Counted from the first letter of the stretch, positions 18,901 through 27,900 are shown. The stretch is DNA of 64,000 bases from Chloroflexota bacterium (GCA_902810755.1 CADDYT010000010.1:12570-76569); one strand, 5' to 3'. Program-made: numbers and translations. The notes: generated from the letters alone by a model not told the origin.

Positions 18901-19197
18901 AATGAGTTCCTGACGTTGCAGAACCCCAACACGGCGAGCGAGCAGGTGGCGGTCACGCTTTACCTGGCGCATGGCATCACCACGCAAAAGATCGTGAACG
19001 TTGGCGCGCAGAGCCGCGTCACTGTTAGCATTAACAGCCTCGTCACGCCTGTTGCGCAGGGCAACGCCATCGCGGGCTACGAAGTCGCCATGTCCGTGCA
19101 GGCGCTGAGCGGCACCATCGTGGCCGAGCGTCCCATGTACTTCGATTACCACAATGTCTCTCCGGGCGGGACCGATGTGGTGGGTTTTACGGGGTAG
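15973..19197 (+). CDS. S53 sedolisin peptidase with four-fold C-terminal surface repeat
   Basis: A 1,074-residue secreted acid peptidase of the kumamolisin type. It has a signal segment (VVLVPLLCVVLVATLLVAH), an activation pro-domain (FAALYGPSPAEEAAVSGF), then the catalytic domain with Glu303 and Asp307 in EVELDMEMV, the oxyanion Asp in AASGDLGASG, and Ser513 in GGTSAAAP. From about residue 625 four tandem units of about 110-115 residues follow, each starting with an aromatic FAEG/FADV motif and ending in VxERPMYF (third unit: VVQRQEYF). The repeats are beta-rich and may bind surface or substrate. ATG 15973 is chosen because it directly precedes the signal peptide. Confidence 0.92.
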   Translation: MKFRSVYPVVLVPLLCVVLVATLLVAHAPFPFTQAASDSGRVKLPSGVEGFTKKSRMITRAAADQPVELSIGLSLRNQAGLDAFLQQVSTPGSPLFHHYLNPQTFAALYGPSPAEEAAVSGFLRAQGFKITRTYANHLLIDAVGTVAQAEQTFQVQIDNYQASNGRRFFANDTDPSVPASIAPFVASVSGLDNVVQYGRVPTTPGSAALKMGANQAGIVCPQPGAPTVPTSYTPQQIATAYNFNALYNQGILGEGQTVGLLELDGFSPNDIATYSACFGGKYTKIQTVAIDGFSGTPGPNAAEVELDMEMVLGLAPRLASLRVYEAANSLAAYNDAWARIVADDVPVVSTSWVFCEEGPGMTSEVKQESVFFQAAAAQGQTVLAASGDLGASGCYDPRTKTNTFPAVDDPASQPYVTGVGGTTLRINADNSYQSEQVWNDRAIQNGASGGGLSQIWHMPSWQQGPGVANAYTTGFREVPDVAVNADPQTGYDVYCSVGNCAFNGGWMVMGGTSAAAPVWAAMVALANEAAVKGNSFMLGFLNPSLYDINYGAAGTSYTSAFHDVVPVAGGVNNNDYVDSGNTYPAASMYDLATGLGSFDAYNLAQNLITLGKSAVIQTTPTSTTWYFAEGRVGADFAEYLTLENPNVQDAQVRVQYLLEGSSSGPAIMHTVPAQSRLTVSVNGDLHIPYTGKGQSLSMLVISTNGVGIVAERPMYFSWHGINSGTDALGATKPGQDFYFADVESARNYTSYITILNPPGGQTANVTVSYYANGRQAGSSTLAVPSGQRGTTTPLALHLTVNCAVHVHSDQPVVVERPMYFSTSRSNINGPVTGATTLVGAQAPDTDWLFAEGYTGPNFHEYLVLANFNSTPTTATVKLEYSNGNVDTRVVPVPALSQFLFDVNMASTIFGQGTPEVSAEVTASAPIVVQRQEYFRFNGANTAGVATPIPGGTDVMGQPGPAKTTYSFAEGYTTNSFNEFLTLQNPNTASEQVAVTLYLAHGITTQKIVNVGAQSRVTVSINSLVTPVAQGNAIAGYEVAMSVQALSGTIVAERPMYFDYHNVSPGGTDVVGFTG

Positions 19198-19414
19198 CAT
19201 CAACGGTGACAGGCAGGCAGACTCTGGCGAGGAATGAGCGAATGATCTGAGCCAGAGCGGCGGGCGAGTCGTAGTTGGTGGCGTGGATGCCGCCTTTGAT
19301 GACGGCAAGCTCGCCGCGTGGCAGCAGGGTGGCGGCTTCCTCGCACCATTTTTGTGGGGCGATGGTGTCGCGGGAGCCACACACAACGAGTACGGGTACC
19401 TGTATTGTTGGCAG
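19187..19414 (-). pseudogene. C-terminal fragment of an alpha/beta hydrolase
   Basis: Reading minus from about 19,414: VPVLVVCGSRDTIAPQKW (acid strand with catalytic Asp) then AVIKGGIHATNYDSP (catalytic His) and a final helix. This is the last 70 or so residues of an alpha/beta hydrolase. The nucleophile half is absent, and the space upstream is taken by the dehydrogenase gene that stops at 19427. It overlaps the end of the S53 gene by 11 bases. I read it as a decayed remnant. Confidence 0.7.
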
Positions 19415-19426
19415 CCGAGCGGTCTA

Positions 19427-20410
19427 TCATACGTAAGCTTCCCGCCGTATTCTTCCTCTCACCGGCTGGCCCGCGAGAAAATGGATGATGTTTTCGGCTG
19501 CCTGGCGCATAGCTGCGGGCATTGTGCCGGGAACTATGCCGGAATTGTGTGGGGAACCCAGCACATTGGGCAGGTCGAGGAAGGGATATTCCATGCGAAA
19601 ATGGCCGTGCATAAACGGCTCTGTCCACCAGGCATCGATGCCGACCAGAAAATCGGGGTGGCTCTTCGCGTGGTTATAGAGAGCTTCCTCGTCGATGATG
19701 GCGCCGCGTGCGACGTTGATGAGGATGGCATCGGGCTTCATCCATTCCAGTTGCTGCCTGCCGATCAGCCCTCTGGTCTCTTTTGTGAGCGGCAGCGAGA
19801 CTACCACCACGTCGCTGGCGCGCAGCACCTGCTCTAAGTCGCGCAGCGTGCCGATGAAGTCCACCGGCTCGGAAGTGACGCCGCTGGAATTGATGGCGTA
19901 GATATGCATATGGAAGGCGCGCATGAGGTGGGCGGTTGCCTGCCCGATGCCGCCGAAGCCAAGAATGCCAGCCGTCGCGCCATCGAGCAGGCGGTTGGGC
20001 GTAAACTGGTCAAATTCGCCGTGCTTCAGCTTCTCATTTTGCAGGCACAGCCGTTTCGCCAGCGCCAGCGTCATCGCCATCACATGTTCGGCCATCGGCA
20101 CGGCATACGCGCCGGGATTGCTGGCGATGACGGTCTGCGCGGGCAGCTCCGCGAACGGCATGTGATCGGCCCCGGCAGAGACGAGCTGGATAAGCCTGAC
20201 ATGCTGCAAGTAGGGGTATTCCTGCGGCGAAATTTCTCGCGGAAAGTTCCACGAAAGCAGGATATCGGCATGTTCCAGCGTCTCTTCGCGCTGCTCAGAC
20301 GGCAGTTCGGCGAGAAAAATGAGTCTGCCATCGTTGCCGAGCAGGCTTTGTAGCAAGGCTTTTATATCAGGGGGAGCCTGAAAGGTCACAACGATATCTG
20401 GTTTGGCCAT
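19427..20410 (-). CDS. D-2-hydroxyacid dehydrogenase
   Basis: A 327-residue NAD(P)-dependent dehydrogenase. The cofactor motif is GILGFGGIGQATAHLM. The catalytic Arg is in LINVARGAIIDEEAL, the Glu-region in GIDAWWTEPFMHGH, and the His in GSPHNSGIVPG. The order and length match the D-isomer 2-hydroxyacid dehydrogenase family, which reduces 2-oxo acids. The substrate is not evident; DAWWTEP is seen in family members near phosphoglycerate and glyoxylate enzymes. The gene is single, and followed by a hydrolase remnant on the same strand. Confidence 0.88.
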   Translation of the reverse strand: MAKPDIVVTFQAPPDIKALLQSLLGNDGRLIFLAELPSEQREETLEHADILLSWNFPREISPQEYPYLQHVRLIQLVSAGADHMPFAELPAQTVIASNPGAYAVPMAEHVMAMTLALAKRLCLQNEKLKHGEFDQFTPNRLLDGATAGILGFGGIGQATAHLMRAFHMHIYAINSSGVTSEPVDFIGTLRDLEQVLRASDVVVVSLPLTKETRGLIGRQQLEWMKPDAILINVARGAIIDEEALYNHAKSHPDFLVGIDAWWTEPFMHGHFRMEYPFLDLPNVLGSPHNSGIVPGTMPAAMRQAAENIIHFLAGQPVRGRIRREAYV

Positions 20411-20689
20411 CTGTATCTCCTTCTGTATATCGCTCTCCCGCCTGCATCACCACAAGGGCTTCTTTTGCCAGATCGATGTTTCCTGGCAAACTGGACGCAG
20501 TGCAGATCAACCCATCTCTCTACACCTACTATATCACGCAAGGCTGGCAACGTTTTCGCAATGGAAGCAAGAAAAAACCGGGTAATGGTATAAAATCTCT
20601 CTCCCATGCACTGCTTTCTCTGATTGGCCGTCCAGGTGGTGGTCAGGCATAGAAAATGTCCTCTGGCCTGCCGGATTCCTCTTATACGA

Positions 20690-21062
20690 CCCGGCACCGC
20701 AGGCCACCCCCATAGGCGTTCACTTAAGGCCGCCACAGGCCAGCCGCCAGGGGTGGCCCTCAGAAGCGTTCACTTAAGCCCGTGCGAGCGCGCCGCAGGC
20801 CAGCCGCCAGGGGTGGCCCTACTCTATACGGGCGGCTCGTGCCCCCTGGGGAGCCGTCGTCTAGAGACCGCCGCAGGCCAGCCGCCCGCCACAGGCCAGC
20901 CGCCAGGGGTGGCCCTACTCTATACGGGCGGCTCGTGCCCCCTGGGGAGCCGTCGTATATAGTAGGGCCACCCCTGGCGGCTGGCCTGCCTGGCGCTGGC
21001 ACGGGCTTAAGTGAACGCCTATGGGGGTGGCCCTTGCGGGTGGCCTGTGCCGGGGAGCCGGC
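20690..21062. repeat. Cluster of family B GC-rich repeats
   Basis: A dense cluster of the unit CCAGCCGCCAGGGGTGGCCC, with at least four direct copies (near 20,740, 20,800 and 20,890-20,910) and inverted copies near 20,970-21,030. Two almost identical 60-bp blocks (near 20,810 and 20,910) contain CTCTATACGGGCGGCTCG. It lies between the divergent dehydrogenase and the convergent phosphoesterase end. The frames here encode only Pro/Gly/Arg repeats and are not genes. Copies at 3145 and 27,811 belong to the same family. Confidence 0.85.
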
Positions 21063-21071
21063 ATACGGCAT

Positions 21072-21116
21072 GACGATGATTTCTCATAGCATGGCATGCT
21101 ATGAGAAATCATCGTC
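21072..21116. repeat. Perfect 22-bp palindrome with one-base loop
   Basis: Arms 21072-21093 and 21095-21116 are exact reverse complements (GACGATGATTTCTCATAGCA and onward) separated by a single G. A TGTCATGC half-unit of family A follows at 21,120. It sits 26 bp beyond the stop of the phosphoesterase gene, where it could end transcription, but it lacks a T-run. Such tight symmetry could extrude as a cruciform. Confidence 0.85.
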
Positions 21117-21141
21117 GACCTGTCATGCCCGAAGCTCTCTC

Positions 21142-22587
21142 CTATGGCGTTGAAGCCGGGCCGGGGGCGGGATGGAGTGGGAGTACGACCGGCGGGCGCG
21201 GTGACTGCGAGAAGTCGAAGTCGTTGAGCAGGTTGCCCAGGATGGGGACGTTCTCGCGCACGGTGGGGCGCGGGTCTGGACGGCCATCGGTCTTCGGGTC
21301 GAGGCGCTGGCCGTTCAGGAAGTCGTCTTCGATGAACTTCAGGTAGGCATCGAAGCTGAGCGTCTGGTGGTCGATGTAGCCCTTTCTGGCGTAGGGGCTG
21401 ATGACAAGTCCGGGAACGCGCAGGCCGTAGCCATTTTCATCCACCTGCGGCGGGACAACGTGGTCATAGAAGCCGCCCCAGTCGTCCCAGGCCAGGAAGA
21501 TGGCGCTGCTGCTCCAGTCCGGCCCCTGCATGACCGCGTTAATCAGGCTGGTGACATAGGCCTGGCCCACGCTGACAAGGGCGGGCGGATGCTCGCTGTC
21601 CCGTCCGTTGGGGACAATCCAGGAGACGGAGGGCAGAGTACCCTGTTTGGCCGCGTTCAAGAAGTTCTGCACGGGCTGGATATTGGCAAGCTGACCGTCC
21701 TGCCTGACATCGACGAAGCCGGGGAGTGGATTCCAGATGCCGGGTACGCTGGCCTTCTGCTTTGGCGGAGTGCAAACCATCTGGTCATCGGCGCAGTCCG
21801 GCTGCGTACCCTGATCCAGGTAGTAGTTCCAGCTCACATTGTGTTTGTACAGCAGGTAGGTGAGGTCGGTCCAGGCGTAAAGCGCGCCGCCCGGTTGCCC
21901 GGCTCTGGCAGCCTGCGCAGTCGTATATGGCCCCTTGATGTTGTTCTGGCAGCTATTCGGATCATCGCTGGCGCATTTCGCGGACCACGCCGAGACCATG
22001 TAGAGGTGGGCGGGCAGGCTCCAGGAGGCATCGGACTCAAACATGTGATCCTGCAGGACGAAATCCTGTGCGTAGGTCCAGTAGTTGGGGATTTCGCGCG
22101 CATCGTGATAGCCCATGACATCAACGCTCTTTGTATTAGTACAGATGGGGTTGGTGACATCCTTGCAGCTCTTACGCCCACGTTCTGCCTGGCCGATGAA
22201 GCCATCCATCTTCCCGTTGTCGATGTCGGCGGTGGCGTTGGCTTCCCCGTGCGGGCCGCCACCGTTGAGATTCTGCGGGTCGTGATAGGGTTTGACGCAT
22301 TGCTGTGTGGCCGGGTCGGGGACGCAGACGGTTGGCACGCCGTTCTGCATGGGAATGCCGTCGGCCCCCGGAAATGTCCCGAAGTAGCTGTCGAACGAGC
22401 GATTCTCCTGCATAATCACAATGATATGCTTGATTTTGTGGATATCGCCGTTATTCTGGCCGGGAGTTTGTGGGCCGTTGGCACAGGCCGCCAGCATCGT
22501 TGTGGCAAGGATGACAGAAAAGGCAATCGATGGTAGTTGCCTGAACTGCTCGAAACGTCTACACAGATGTGCATGAGGCTGCCTCAT
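21142..22587 (-). CDS. Phospholipase C/acid phosphatase-family lipoprotein
   Basis: A 481-residue phosphoesterase. The start of the mature domain, [20 protein letters not shown], is the signature of the bacterial phospholipase C/AcpA family. WAQDF-type and [19 protein letters not shown] segments follow, then [17 protein letters not shown] with metal-binding Asp residues. The N-terminus has a hydrophobic run ending in LAAC near residue 35, a lipobox, so it is probably a surface lipoprotein. It likely cleaves phospholipid or phosphomonoester head groups. Confidence 0.88.
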   Translation of the reverse strand: MRQPHAHLCRRFEQFRQLPSIAFSVILATTMLAACANGPQTPGQNNGDIHKIKHIIVIMQENRSFDSYFGTFPGADGIPMQNGVPTVCVPDPATQQCVKPYHDPQNLNGGGPHGEANATADIDNGKMDGFIGQAERGRKSCKDVTNPICTNTKSVDVMGYHDAREIPNYWTYAQDFVLQDHMFESDASWSLPAHLYMVSAWSAKCASDDPNSCQNNIKGPYTTAQAARAGQPGGALYAWTDLTYLLYKHNVSWNYYLDQGTQPDCADDQMVCTPPKQKASVPGIWNPLPGFVDVRQDGQLANIQPVQNFLNAAKQGTLPSVSWIVPNGRDSEHPPALVSVGQAYVTSLINAVMQGPDWSSSAIFLAWDDWGGFYDHVVPPQVDENGYGLRVPGLVISPYARKGYIDHQTLSFDAYLKFIEDDFLNGQRLDPKTDGRPDPRPTVRENVPILGNLLNDFDFSQSPRPPVVLPLHPAPGPASTP

Positions 22588-22748
22588 GGGTGTGTCTCTC
22601 CTCTGTATTTATGCTATGCTCTCTCGATCTGCGTGCATACATATGATATACGAGGAGTATACGCGCCTTTCCTCAAGAAGAATTCAAGGTTTGCTCAAAA
22701 TCGGGGCAAGATTTGCGGCAGAGTAAGCTTGAACAGGCGTATGTGCCA

Positions 22749-24374
22749 TCAACTCCACCCGATAGCATCGACATAGACCGGCGTGCTGACCGGGGTGGGC
22801 ATGGAGGTGCCGAACTGGATGCCGAGCTGGCGCGGAGGGCTGCTGGCGCCGGTGGGGATGGTAAAGGTCAGGCGTGTCCAGGTGCCGGGGGTAAGCGTGA
22901 TGTTGTTGCCGGTGAGCCAGTGGTAGCTGTTGTCCATGATGAAGAGTTTTGCTGTGAGGGTGACGGAATTGGCGGGCAGGTAGATGGAGGCGCTGAGCGT
23001 CTGCCCCGGCTGCGGGTAGGAGGAGAGTTGGGAGCCGCCGATGCTGATGTAGGGGTAGTCGTGGCTGCTGAGGTTGTTGAGCGTGACCTGCAAGGAGTGC
23101 TTGCCGTCCAGCGCGAGGCTGCTACTATTCTGAAGTTGCGCGATCTGCGAACCGTGAGCGTTCCACCCATCGGTGCCTCCGTCCTCAAAGGAGAAGGTGA
23201 GGTGAGTGGATGATGGAGGCGTGGAGGCTGGCGTTGCGGTCGCGCCAGGGGTGGGCTGGTCTGTGGGGATGACGGTGCCGGTCACGGGTGCGGGCTGGTG
23301 GCCCTGGACGATGATTTGCTCGTAGAGCGACTGGAAGGCGCTACCCTGCGGCGTGAGCGTGTTATTGCCGTCGATAAGGTTGATGGCGGTGTTGGTGCAG
23401 GCGTATTGCATGGAGGCGAAGACGCGGTTGGCCGCCAGCGTTTGCAGCGCCTTTTCCGTCCAGGCGGAGAGGAAGGCCGGGTTGTTGTTTTTGCCGTCGT
23501 TGGCAACGGCGTTGGGCGCGTAGTTCCATTCGGTAATCATGATGGGCAGGAGTTTGCCGATGGTCGCGACCATCGCGGCACGGGCGTCGCCGATGTGCTT
23601 TGTCCAGTTATCGATGTGGGCGAGGCAGGTGGCGTTGGGCCAGGAGTCGTCACAGGTGTACTCGTGCCAGCTTATCGCGTCGGGCTGCGGGCTGGCATTC
23701 TTTAAGAAGGTGACGAGGTAATTGTGGTTGTATTGAAAGTTGACGGGGCCGATAAACTGGCCGTGCAGGGCAATCTTTTTCAACTGCGGGATGACGGCGT
23801 TCCACGAGGTCACAAATTGATCGGCGCCCACGCCATGCAGGTCGGATTCGTTGTCGAATTCGTAGTAGACGACGCTGTGGCCGAAGATGGCGTTCATATT
23901 CTGCACGATCTGGATATCGGAGGCCAGCGTGTTCTGATCGTCCGGCCCGTGCAATACGATGAGCGGGGCCGCGCCCGTGCTTTTAATGAGTTGCGCGGCA
24001 CGCATCTCGACTGCGTTGGAGAGGCTGCTACGAAAAGGCATGCGAATGATGCCGGGATGGATGCGCTGGAGCAGGCTGAGCGTGGCCGTAGAATTGAGAA
24101 CCTGATCGTTGCTGTCGAAGAGGCTGAGATTGGTGCCAAAAAGCAGGGGAGAGACCGGGCCGCTCACCGTAATGGGTGTCCCATACGCCTGTGTCCCGGT
24201 TGTCGCGGTGGGAGACGTTTCTGACCGGTTGCCGCCGGAGGGATGCTGTAAGATAGTCCAGGTGCCAGCGCCAACGACAATGATGACCAGTAACAGACCG
24301 AACCATGTGAGCAAAATGGAGCGCGTCAAATGCTTGCTCGTCCCTTGCCCGCCTTTCCCCGCTTGCCGTGCCAT
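22749..24374 (-). CDS. Glycoside hydrolase-like membrane-anchored protein with C-terminal CBM-like domain
   Basis: A 541-residue protein. Residues 20-40 form one membrane anchor (LLTWFGLLLVIIVVGAG). The next 330 residues resemble a clan GH-A TIM barrel (GH39/GH79-like): VVYYEFDNESDLH near 177 supplies an Asn-Glu acid/base pair and IMITEWNYAPNA near 280 a nucleophile Glu. A Pro/Thr/Ala linker leads to a beta-sandwich domain (LTFSFEDGGTDGWN, LTPGTWTRLTFTIP) like a carbohydrate-binding module. The substrate is unknown. The gene stands alone on the minus strand. Confidence 0.72.
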   Translation of the reverse strand: MARQAGKGGQGTSKHLTRSILLTWFGLLLVIIVVGAGTWTILQHPSGGNRSETSPTATTGTQAYGTPITVSGPVSPLLFGTNLSLFDSNDQVLNSTATLSLLQRIHPGIIRMPFRSSLSNAVEMRAAQLIKSTGAAPLIVLHGPDDQNTLASDIQIVQNMNAIFGHSVVYYEFDNESDLHGVGADQFVTSWNAVIPQLKKIALHGQFIGPVNFQYNHNYLVTFLKNASPQPDAISWHEYTCDDSWPNATCLAHIDNWTKHIGDARAAMVATIGKLLPIMITEWNYAPNAVANDGKNNNPAFLSAWTEKALQTLAANRVFASMQYACTNTAINLIDGNNTLTPQGSAFQSLYEQIIVQGHQPAPVTGTVIPTDQPTPGATATPASTPPSSTHLTFSFEDGGTDGWNAHGSQIAQLQNSSSLALDGKHSLQVTLNNLSSHDYPYISIGGSQLSSYPQPGQTLSASIYLPANSVTLTAKLFIMDNSYHWLTGNNITLTPGTWTRLTFTIPTGASSPPRQLGIQFGTSMPTPVSTPVYVDAIGWS

Positions 24375-24776
24375 ATCTCAACGAACTCCTTCCTATGTAT
24401 CTATAACTGCCTCTGTATAATACAGAACGATCAATGTTGGGCAGTCATGCTATTGAAAACAAACGCGCGCGGATATGTCATGCTGCAAGATAATAGCACG
24501 TACTCTATAGATCGGCCTGGTTTCGGATCGGAAGATGGTACCTTTGCGCTATGATGTGGTGAAGGCGCCTGCTTTCAGAGCAAGTCATGAGGGTTTCTTG
24601 AGTTTTTCTTGAACTCTCTCTGCTAGAATAGAGGCAAGGGAACACCAAACCTTGCGAATACCTCATGGGGAGGTGTGCAGAGACATACAGGGTCGCAAGG
24701 GTTCCCGGTTTTCTGGATGGGCCGACAGTTGACGGCAGTGCGAGCGCGAGGAGAGAGAGCGCGGAGGCAATGCGTT
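24375..24776. other. Intergenic region upstream of DUF1800 gene
   Basis: A 402-bp stretch between divergent genes. A longer frame runs back to 24675 but has no ribosome binding site and no protein-like features. AT-rich DNA near 24,595-24,640 may hold the promoter for the DUF1800 gene. No repeat unit or RNA gene is evident. Confidence 0.5.
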
Positions 24777-26507
24777 ATGAATGTGAATAATCAAGATGAT
24801 GATCTCTATAATCAACCGACGGAGCCGAGGCGGAAACTGGATGTGACGGGGCGACCTGTTGGCGCGAGCGAAATGGGGAATAGCGGAGGCATGAGGGCAG
24901 CGTCTGTGGCTGCGAGGCCGGGGCCGACGCCACTGGCGGCGCCGACGGGACCGGTGAGCGGACAGGTGATTCCGCCAACGCCCTATCCGCAGCAGGGCCG
25001 GAAACAGGCCGGGCGGCCAGTATCGCGGCGCAAGCTGCTGGGTGCGGCGTTGCTGGGAATGGCCGGACTGGGGGCCGTTGGTGTCGCGGGCGGAGTCGCG
25101 CTGAACCTGGCGGAGAACGGCGGAGTCGCGAGCCTGTTCCATACAGCGGCCAGCAACGCGCAGACGGGACACCTGCTGCGGCGAGCCGGGTTTGGCGCGA
25201 GTCCTGCCGAGATGCAGATGTATAAGAGTCTGGGTTTTGAGGGGGCCGTTGATCGCTTGCTCAATTACCAGCAGGTTTCGGATGATGCGCTGGAGAGTCG
25301 GCTGAAGGCGCTCAATCTGAATTTGAACAGACCGACCGACCAGCAACGCTGGTGGCTGTTGCGTATGGCGTGGACGCAGCGCCCGCTGCTGGAGAAGATG
25401 ACGCTGTTCTGGCATGGTGTACTGACGAGCAGTTTTCGCAAGGTGGGCGGCAAAAACTTTTTCATGCGCATGATTAATCAGAACCAGTTTCTGCGCGCGC
25501 ACGCCTTTGATACCTTTGATAACATCCTGCTCGGCATTACCGCCGACCCCGCCATGCTCTTTTACCTTGACCTGACCAAAAGCCGGAAGAATCACCCGAA
25601 TGAGAACTATGCGCGTGAGTTGATGGAATTGTTCACGCTCGGACTGGGACACTATACGCAGCAGGACGTGTCGGAAGGTGCGGCGGCCCTGACCGGCTGG
25701 CATGTCGATGGGCTGACTTCGCGCTATATCCCTGCCGACCATAATAATCTTGTCAAGCATTACCTGGGGCAGACAGGCAATTTCGATTATAGAGACGTGG
25801 TGCGCATTCTGACAAACCATCCGGCCACACCCTGGTTTCTCTCGCGTAAGCTGTTCACCTTCTTCGTCTATGAGAATCCGAGTACCGACGATTTGAAGCC
25901 GCTGGTGGATAGTTATGTGGAGAGCGGCCACAATATGGGCGCGGTCATGCGCACGTTGCTGCTCTCGCCGCAGTTTTCGTCGCCGAAGGCGTACCGGGCG
26001 CGTATCAAATCGCCGACAGAGTTTGTGGTGGGGGCGTATCGCGCGCTGGAATTGCAGGGCAGCGGGCTGGCTTTGCCGACGATGACGACGCTGATGGGCC
26101 AGGCATTGTTTGACCCGCCCAACGTGGCCGGCTGGCCGGGCGATAAGGTGAGCGCGCTCTGGCTCAATAGCGGCACCTGGATGACGCGCCTGAACTATAT
26201 CGATCTCCTGCTGGTGCGCAGTGGCGCTATCGGGAAAGAGCAGGCGCAGCCGCTCGACCTGCAATCGGTGGTGAACGCGAATCACATTGATTCGCCGGAG
26301 AAATTTGTAGATTATTACGCCTCGTTCCTGCTGGATGGCACGCTGGATAGCGACCGGCGCTCGCTGCTGGTGGACTACTTCAGCACACCGGATGTGAGCC
26401 GGGGCGGGGGGCAGGTCACGCTGACCAGCGGCAAGAGCTACCCGCTCAACCGCGTGCGTGGCACCCTGTACCTGATGATGGCCTCGCCGGAGTACCAGTT
26501 GAATTAG
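24777..26507 (+). CDS. DUF1800 family Tat-exported protein
   Basis: A 576-residue protein. A hydrophilic N-terminal tail of about 80 residues precedes a twin-arginine-like signal (SRRKLLGAALLGMAG). The DUF1800 core is clear: HLLRRAGFGASPAEMQMY, MTLFWHGVLTSSFRKV, NENYARELMELFTLG and AALTGWHVDGL. DUF1800 proteins are exported, function unknown, and nearly always sit beside DUF1501 proteins, as here with a 19-bp gap. The start is fixed by GGAGG nine bases before ATG 24777. Confidence 0.9.
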   Translation: MNVNNQDDDLYNQPTEPRRKLDVTGRPVGASEMGNSGGMRAASVAARPGPTPLAAPTGPVSGQVIPPTPYPQQGRKQAGRPVSRRKLLGAALLGMAGLGAVGVAGGVALNLAENGGVASLFHTAASNAQTGHLLRRAGFGASPAEMQMYKSLGFEGAVDRLLNYQQVSDDALESRLKALNLNLNRPTDQQRWWLLRMAWTQRPLLEKMTLFWHGVLTSSFRKVGGKNFFMRMINQNQFLRAHAFDTFDNILLGITADPAMLFYLDLTKSRKNHPNENYARELMELFTLGLGHYTQQDVSEGAAALTGWHVDGLTSRYIPADHNNLVKHYLGQTGNFDYRDVVRILTNHPATPWFLSRKLFTFFVYENPSTDDLKPLVDSYVESGHNMGAVMRTLLLSPQFSSPKAYRARIKSPTEFVVGAYRALELQGSGLALPTMTTLMGQALFDPPNVAGWPGDKVSALWLNSGTWMTRLNYIDLLLVRSGAIGKEQAQPLDLQSVVNANHIDSPEKFVDYYASFLLDGTLDSDRRSLLVDYFSTPDVSRGGGQVTLTSGKSYPLNRVRGTLYLMMASPEYQLN

Positions 26508-26526
26508 TCCGAAAGGGAAAGAGAAG

Positions 26527-27789
26527 ATGAGACTTTCACGCAGAGCGTTGATCAAAGATGGTTTGCTGGTGGTGTCGGCAGGCATGGTGATGCCGACCAT
26601 TTTCAGTCGCGGGGTGGCTTCGGCGCGGGCCATGTCGCAGGAAGGCTCGCGTTTCGCACAGGCGGCGAGCGAGCGCACGCTAATCGTTGTGCAGATGGCG
26701 GGCGGCAACGACGGCTTGAACACGGTCATTCCCTTTACCGACCCGCTCTACCACCAGATGCGTCCCACGCTGGCGATCCCCGACACGCAGGTGCTGATGC
26801 TGGATACGCGGCTGGGCCTGCACCCGAACCTGAAGGCGTTGCAGCCGCTATGGGAGCAGGGACACCTGGCGATTGTCGAGGGCGTGGGCTATCCCAACCA
26901 GAGCCTGTCGCACTTTCAGGCGATGGATATCTGGCAGACGCTTGATCTGAGCGGCAACGGCACTGAGGGCTGGCTGGGCAAGCTGGTCTCCGGCTGGGTG
27001 GATCAGGATGGTCACCCGTTCAAGGCGCTGGACGTGGGCGTGCAGACCGCGCAGGCCCTGCAATCGATCAGCACGCCCGTGCCGACGGTTGCCAGCGTGA
27101 ATTCATATCGCGTCTATCCCGATCCTACCGACAGGGATGCGAGCAACGCGCGCATGCAGGCGCTGATGAAGCTCTATAGCTCATATCCGAAGACCTCACC
27201 CTATGCCGCGCTGCTGGACACGACGGCCCTCAACGCGCAGGATGGTTCGTCCCAGTTGTTGCAGGCAGACGCGACCTACAAGCCTGCCGTGACCTATCCA
27301 GCGGGAGCGTTTGCCGAGGGGCTGAAAATCCTGGCGGAGGCGATTGTGCAGGGGCTGGGCCTGCGCGTGGGCTACGTGACGCTCGGCGGCTTCGACACGC
27401 ATGCCAACCAGCAGGCGACGCATGCCGCGCTGATGCAAACGCTGGCCGAGGGCCTCTCCGCCTTCTACACCGATCTGGACGCGCATGGCAAGGCCGATAA
27501 CGTGGTGGTCATGACGTGGTCGGAGTTCGGACGGCGCGTGGAAGAGAACGGCAGTCTGGGAACCGATCACGGGACAGCCGCGCCCATGTTCGTGCTGGGC
27601 AAGCCGATCAATAAAGGCATTTACGGCGAGCCGCCGAGCCTGAGCAATCTGGATAGCAATGGCAACCTGAAATACACCGTCGATTTCCGCTCGGTCTACG
27701 CCACCGTGCTGGATCGCTGGCTTGGCGCCTCCTCCAAAGACGTGCTGGGCGGCTCCTACGGCTCGCAGAACTTCTTGCCGCAGCCGTAA
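26527..27789 (+). CDS. DUF1501 family Tat-exported protein
   Basis: A 420-residue partner of the DUF1800 protein. It opens with a Tat signal (LSRRALIKDGLLVVSAG). The DUF1501 core follows: LIVVQMAGGNDGLNTVIPF, VVMTWSEFGRRVEENGS and GTDHGTAAPMFVLG, where the Asp, His and Ser residues recall the alkaline-phosphatase-like fold. The pair is thought to form a surface complex; the reaction is not known. GAAAGAGAAG lies ahead of the ATG. The 19-bp spacing to the upstream gene indicates one operon. Confidence 0.9.
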   Translation: MRLSRRALIKDGLLVVSAGMVMPTIFSRGVASARAMSQEGSRFAQAASERTLIVVQMAGGNDGLNTVIPFTDPLYHQMRPTLAIPDTQVLMLDTRLGLHPNLKALQPLWEQGHLAIVEGVGYPNQSLSHFQAMDIWQTLDLSGNGTEGWLGKLVSGWVDQDGHPFKALDVGVQTAQALQSISTPVPTVASVNSYRVYPDPTDRDASNARMQALMKLYSSYPKTSPYAALLDTTALNAQDGSSQLLQADATYKPAVTYPAGAFAEGLKILAEAIVQGLGLRVGYVTLGGFDTHANQQATHAALMQTLAEGLSAFYTDLDAHGKADNVVVMTWSEFGRRVEENGSLGTDHGTAAPMFVLGKPINKGIYGEPPSLSNLDSNGNLKYTVDFRSVYATVLDRWLGASSKDVLGGSYGSQNFLPQP

Positions 27790-27810
27790 CCAGAAAAGAC
27801 TACCCGCCCC

Positions 27811-27900
27811 AGGCCACCCGCAAGGGATGGCCCTGCTATACTACGGTCATCGGTGAACGAAAGTGACGTGTATAGTGGGGTCGCCCTCTGCGGGTGGCCT
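27811..27900. repeat. Diverged family B inverted repeat
   Basis: Arms 27811-27840 and 27871-27900 start with AGGCCACCCGCA and end with its complement, with a mismatched centre. It follows the DUF1501 stop codon by 21 bp and may terminate the operon. It is a diverged member of the GC-rich family at 3145 and 20,700. Confidence 0.7.

Noticed and set aside
16249..19386. Open frame of 1,045 codons on the minus strand
   Set aside because: It lies opposite the S53 peptidase gene, is full of His/Arg/Gly-rich sequence without motifs, and is explained by the high-GC codon use of the real gene.
20690..21062. Possible CRISPR array
   Set aside because: The repeats vary in spacing and direction and have no unique spacers; no cas gene is nearby.
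20760..21153. Several Pro/Gly-rich frames of 65-120 codons
   Set aside because: They are translations of the family B repeat unit and have no start signals.
24663..26729. Open frame of 688 codons on the minus strand
   Set aside because: It is antisense to the DUF1800 gene, with Arg/Gln/His-rich composition and no domain; the plus-strand gene has clear family motifs.
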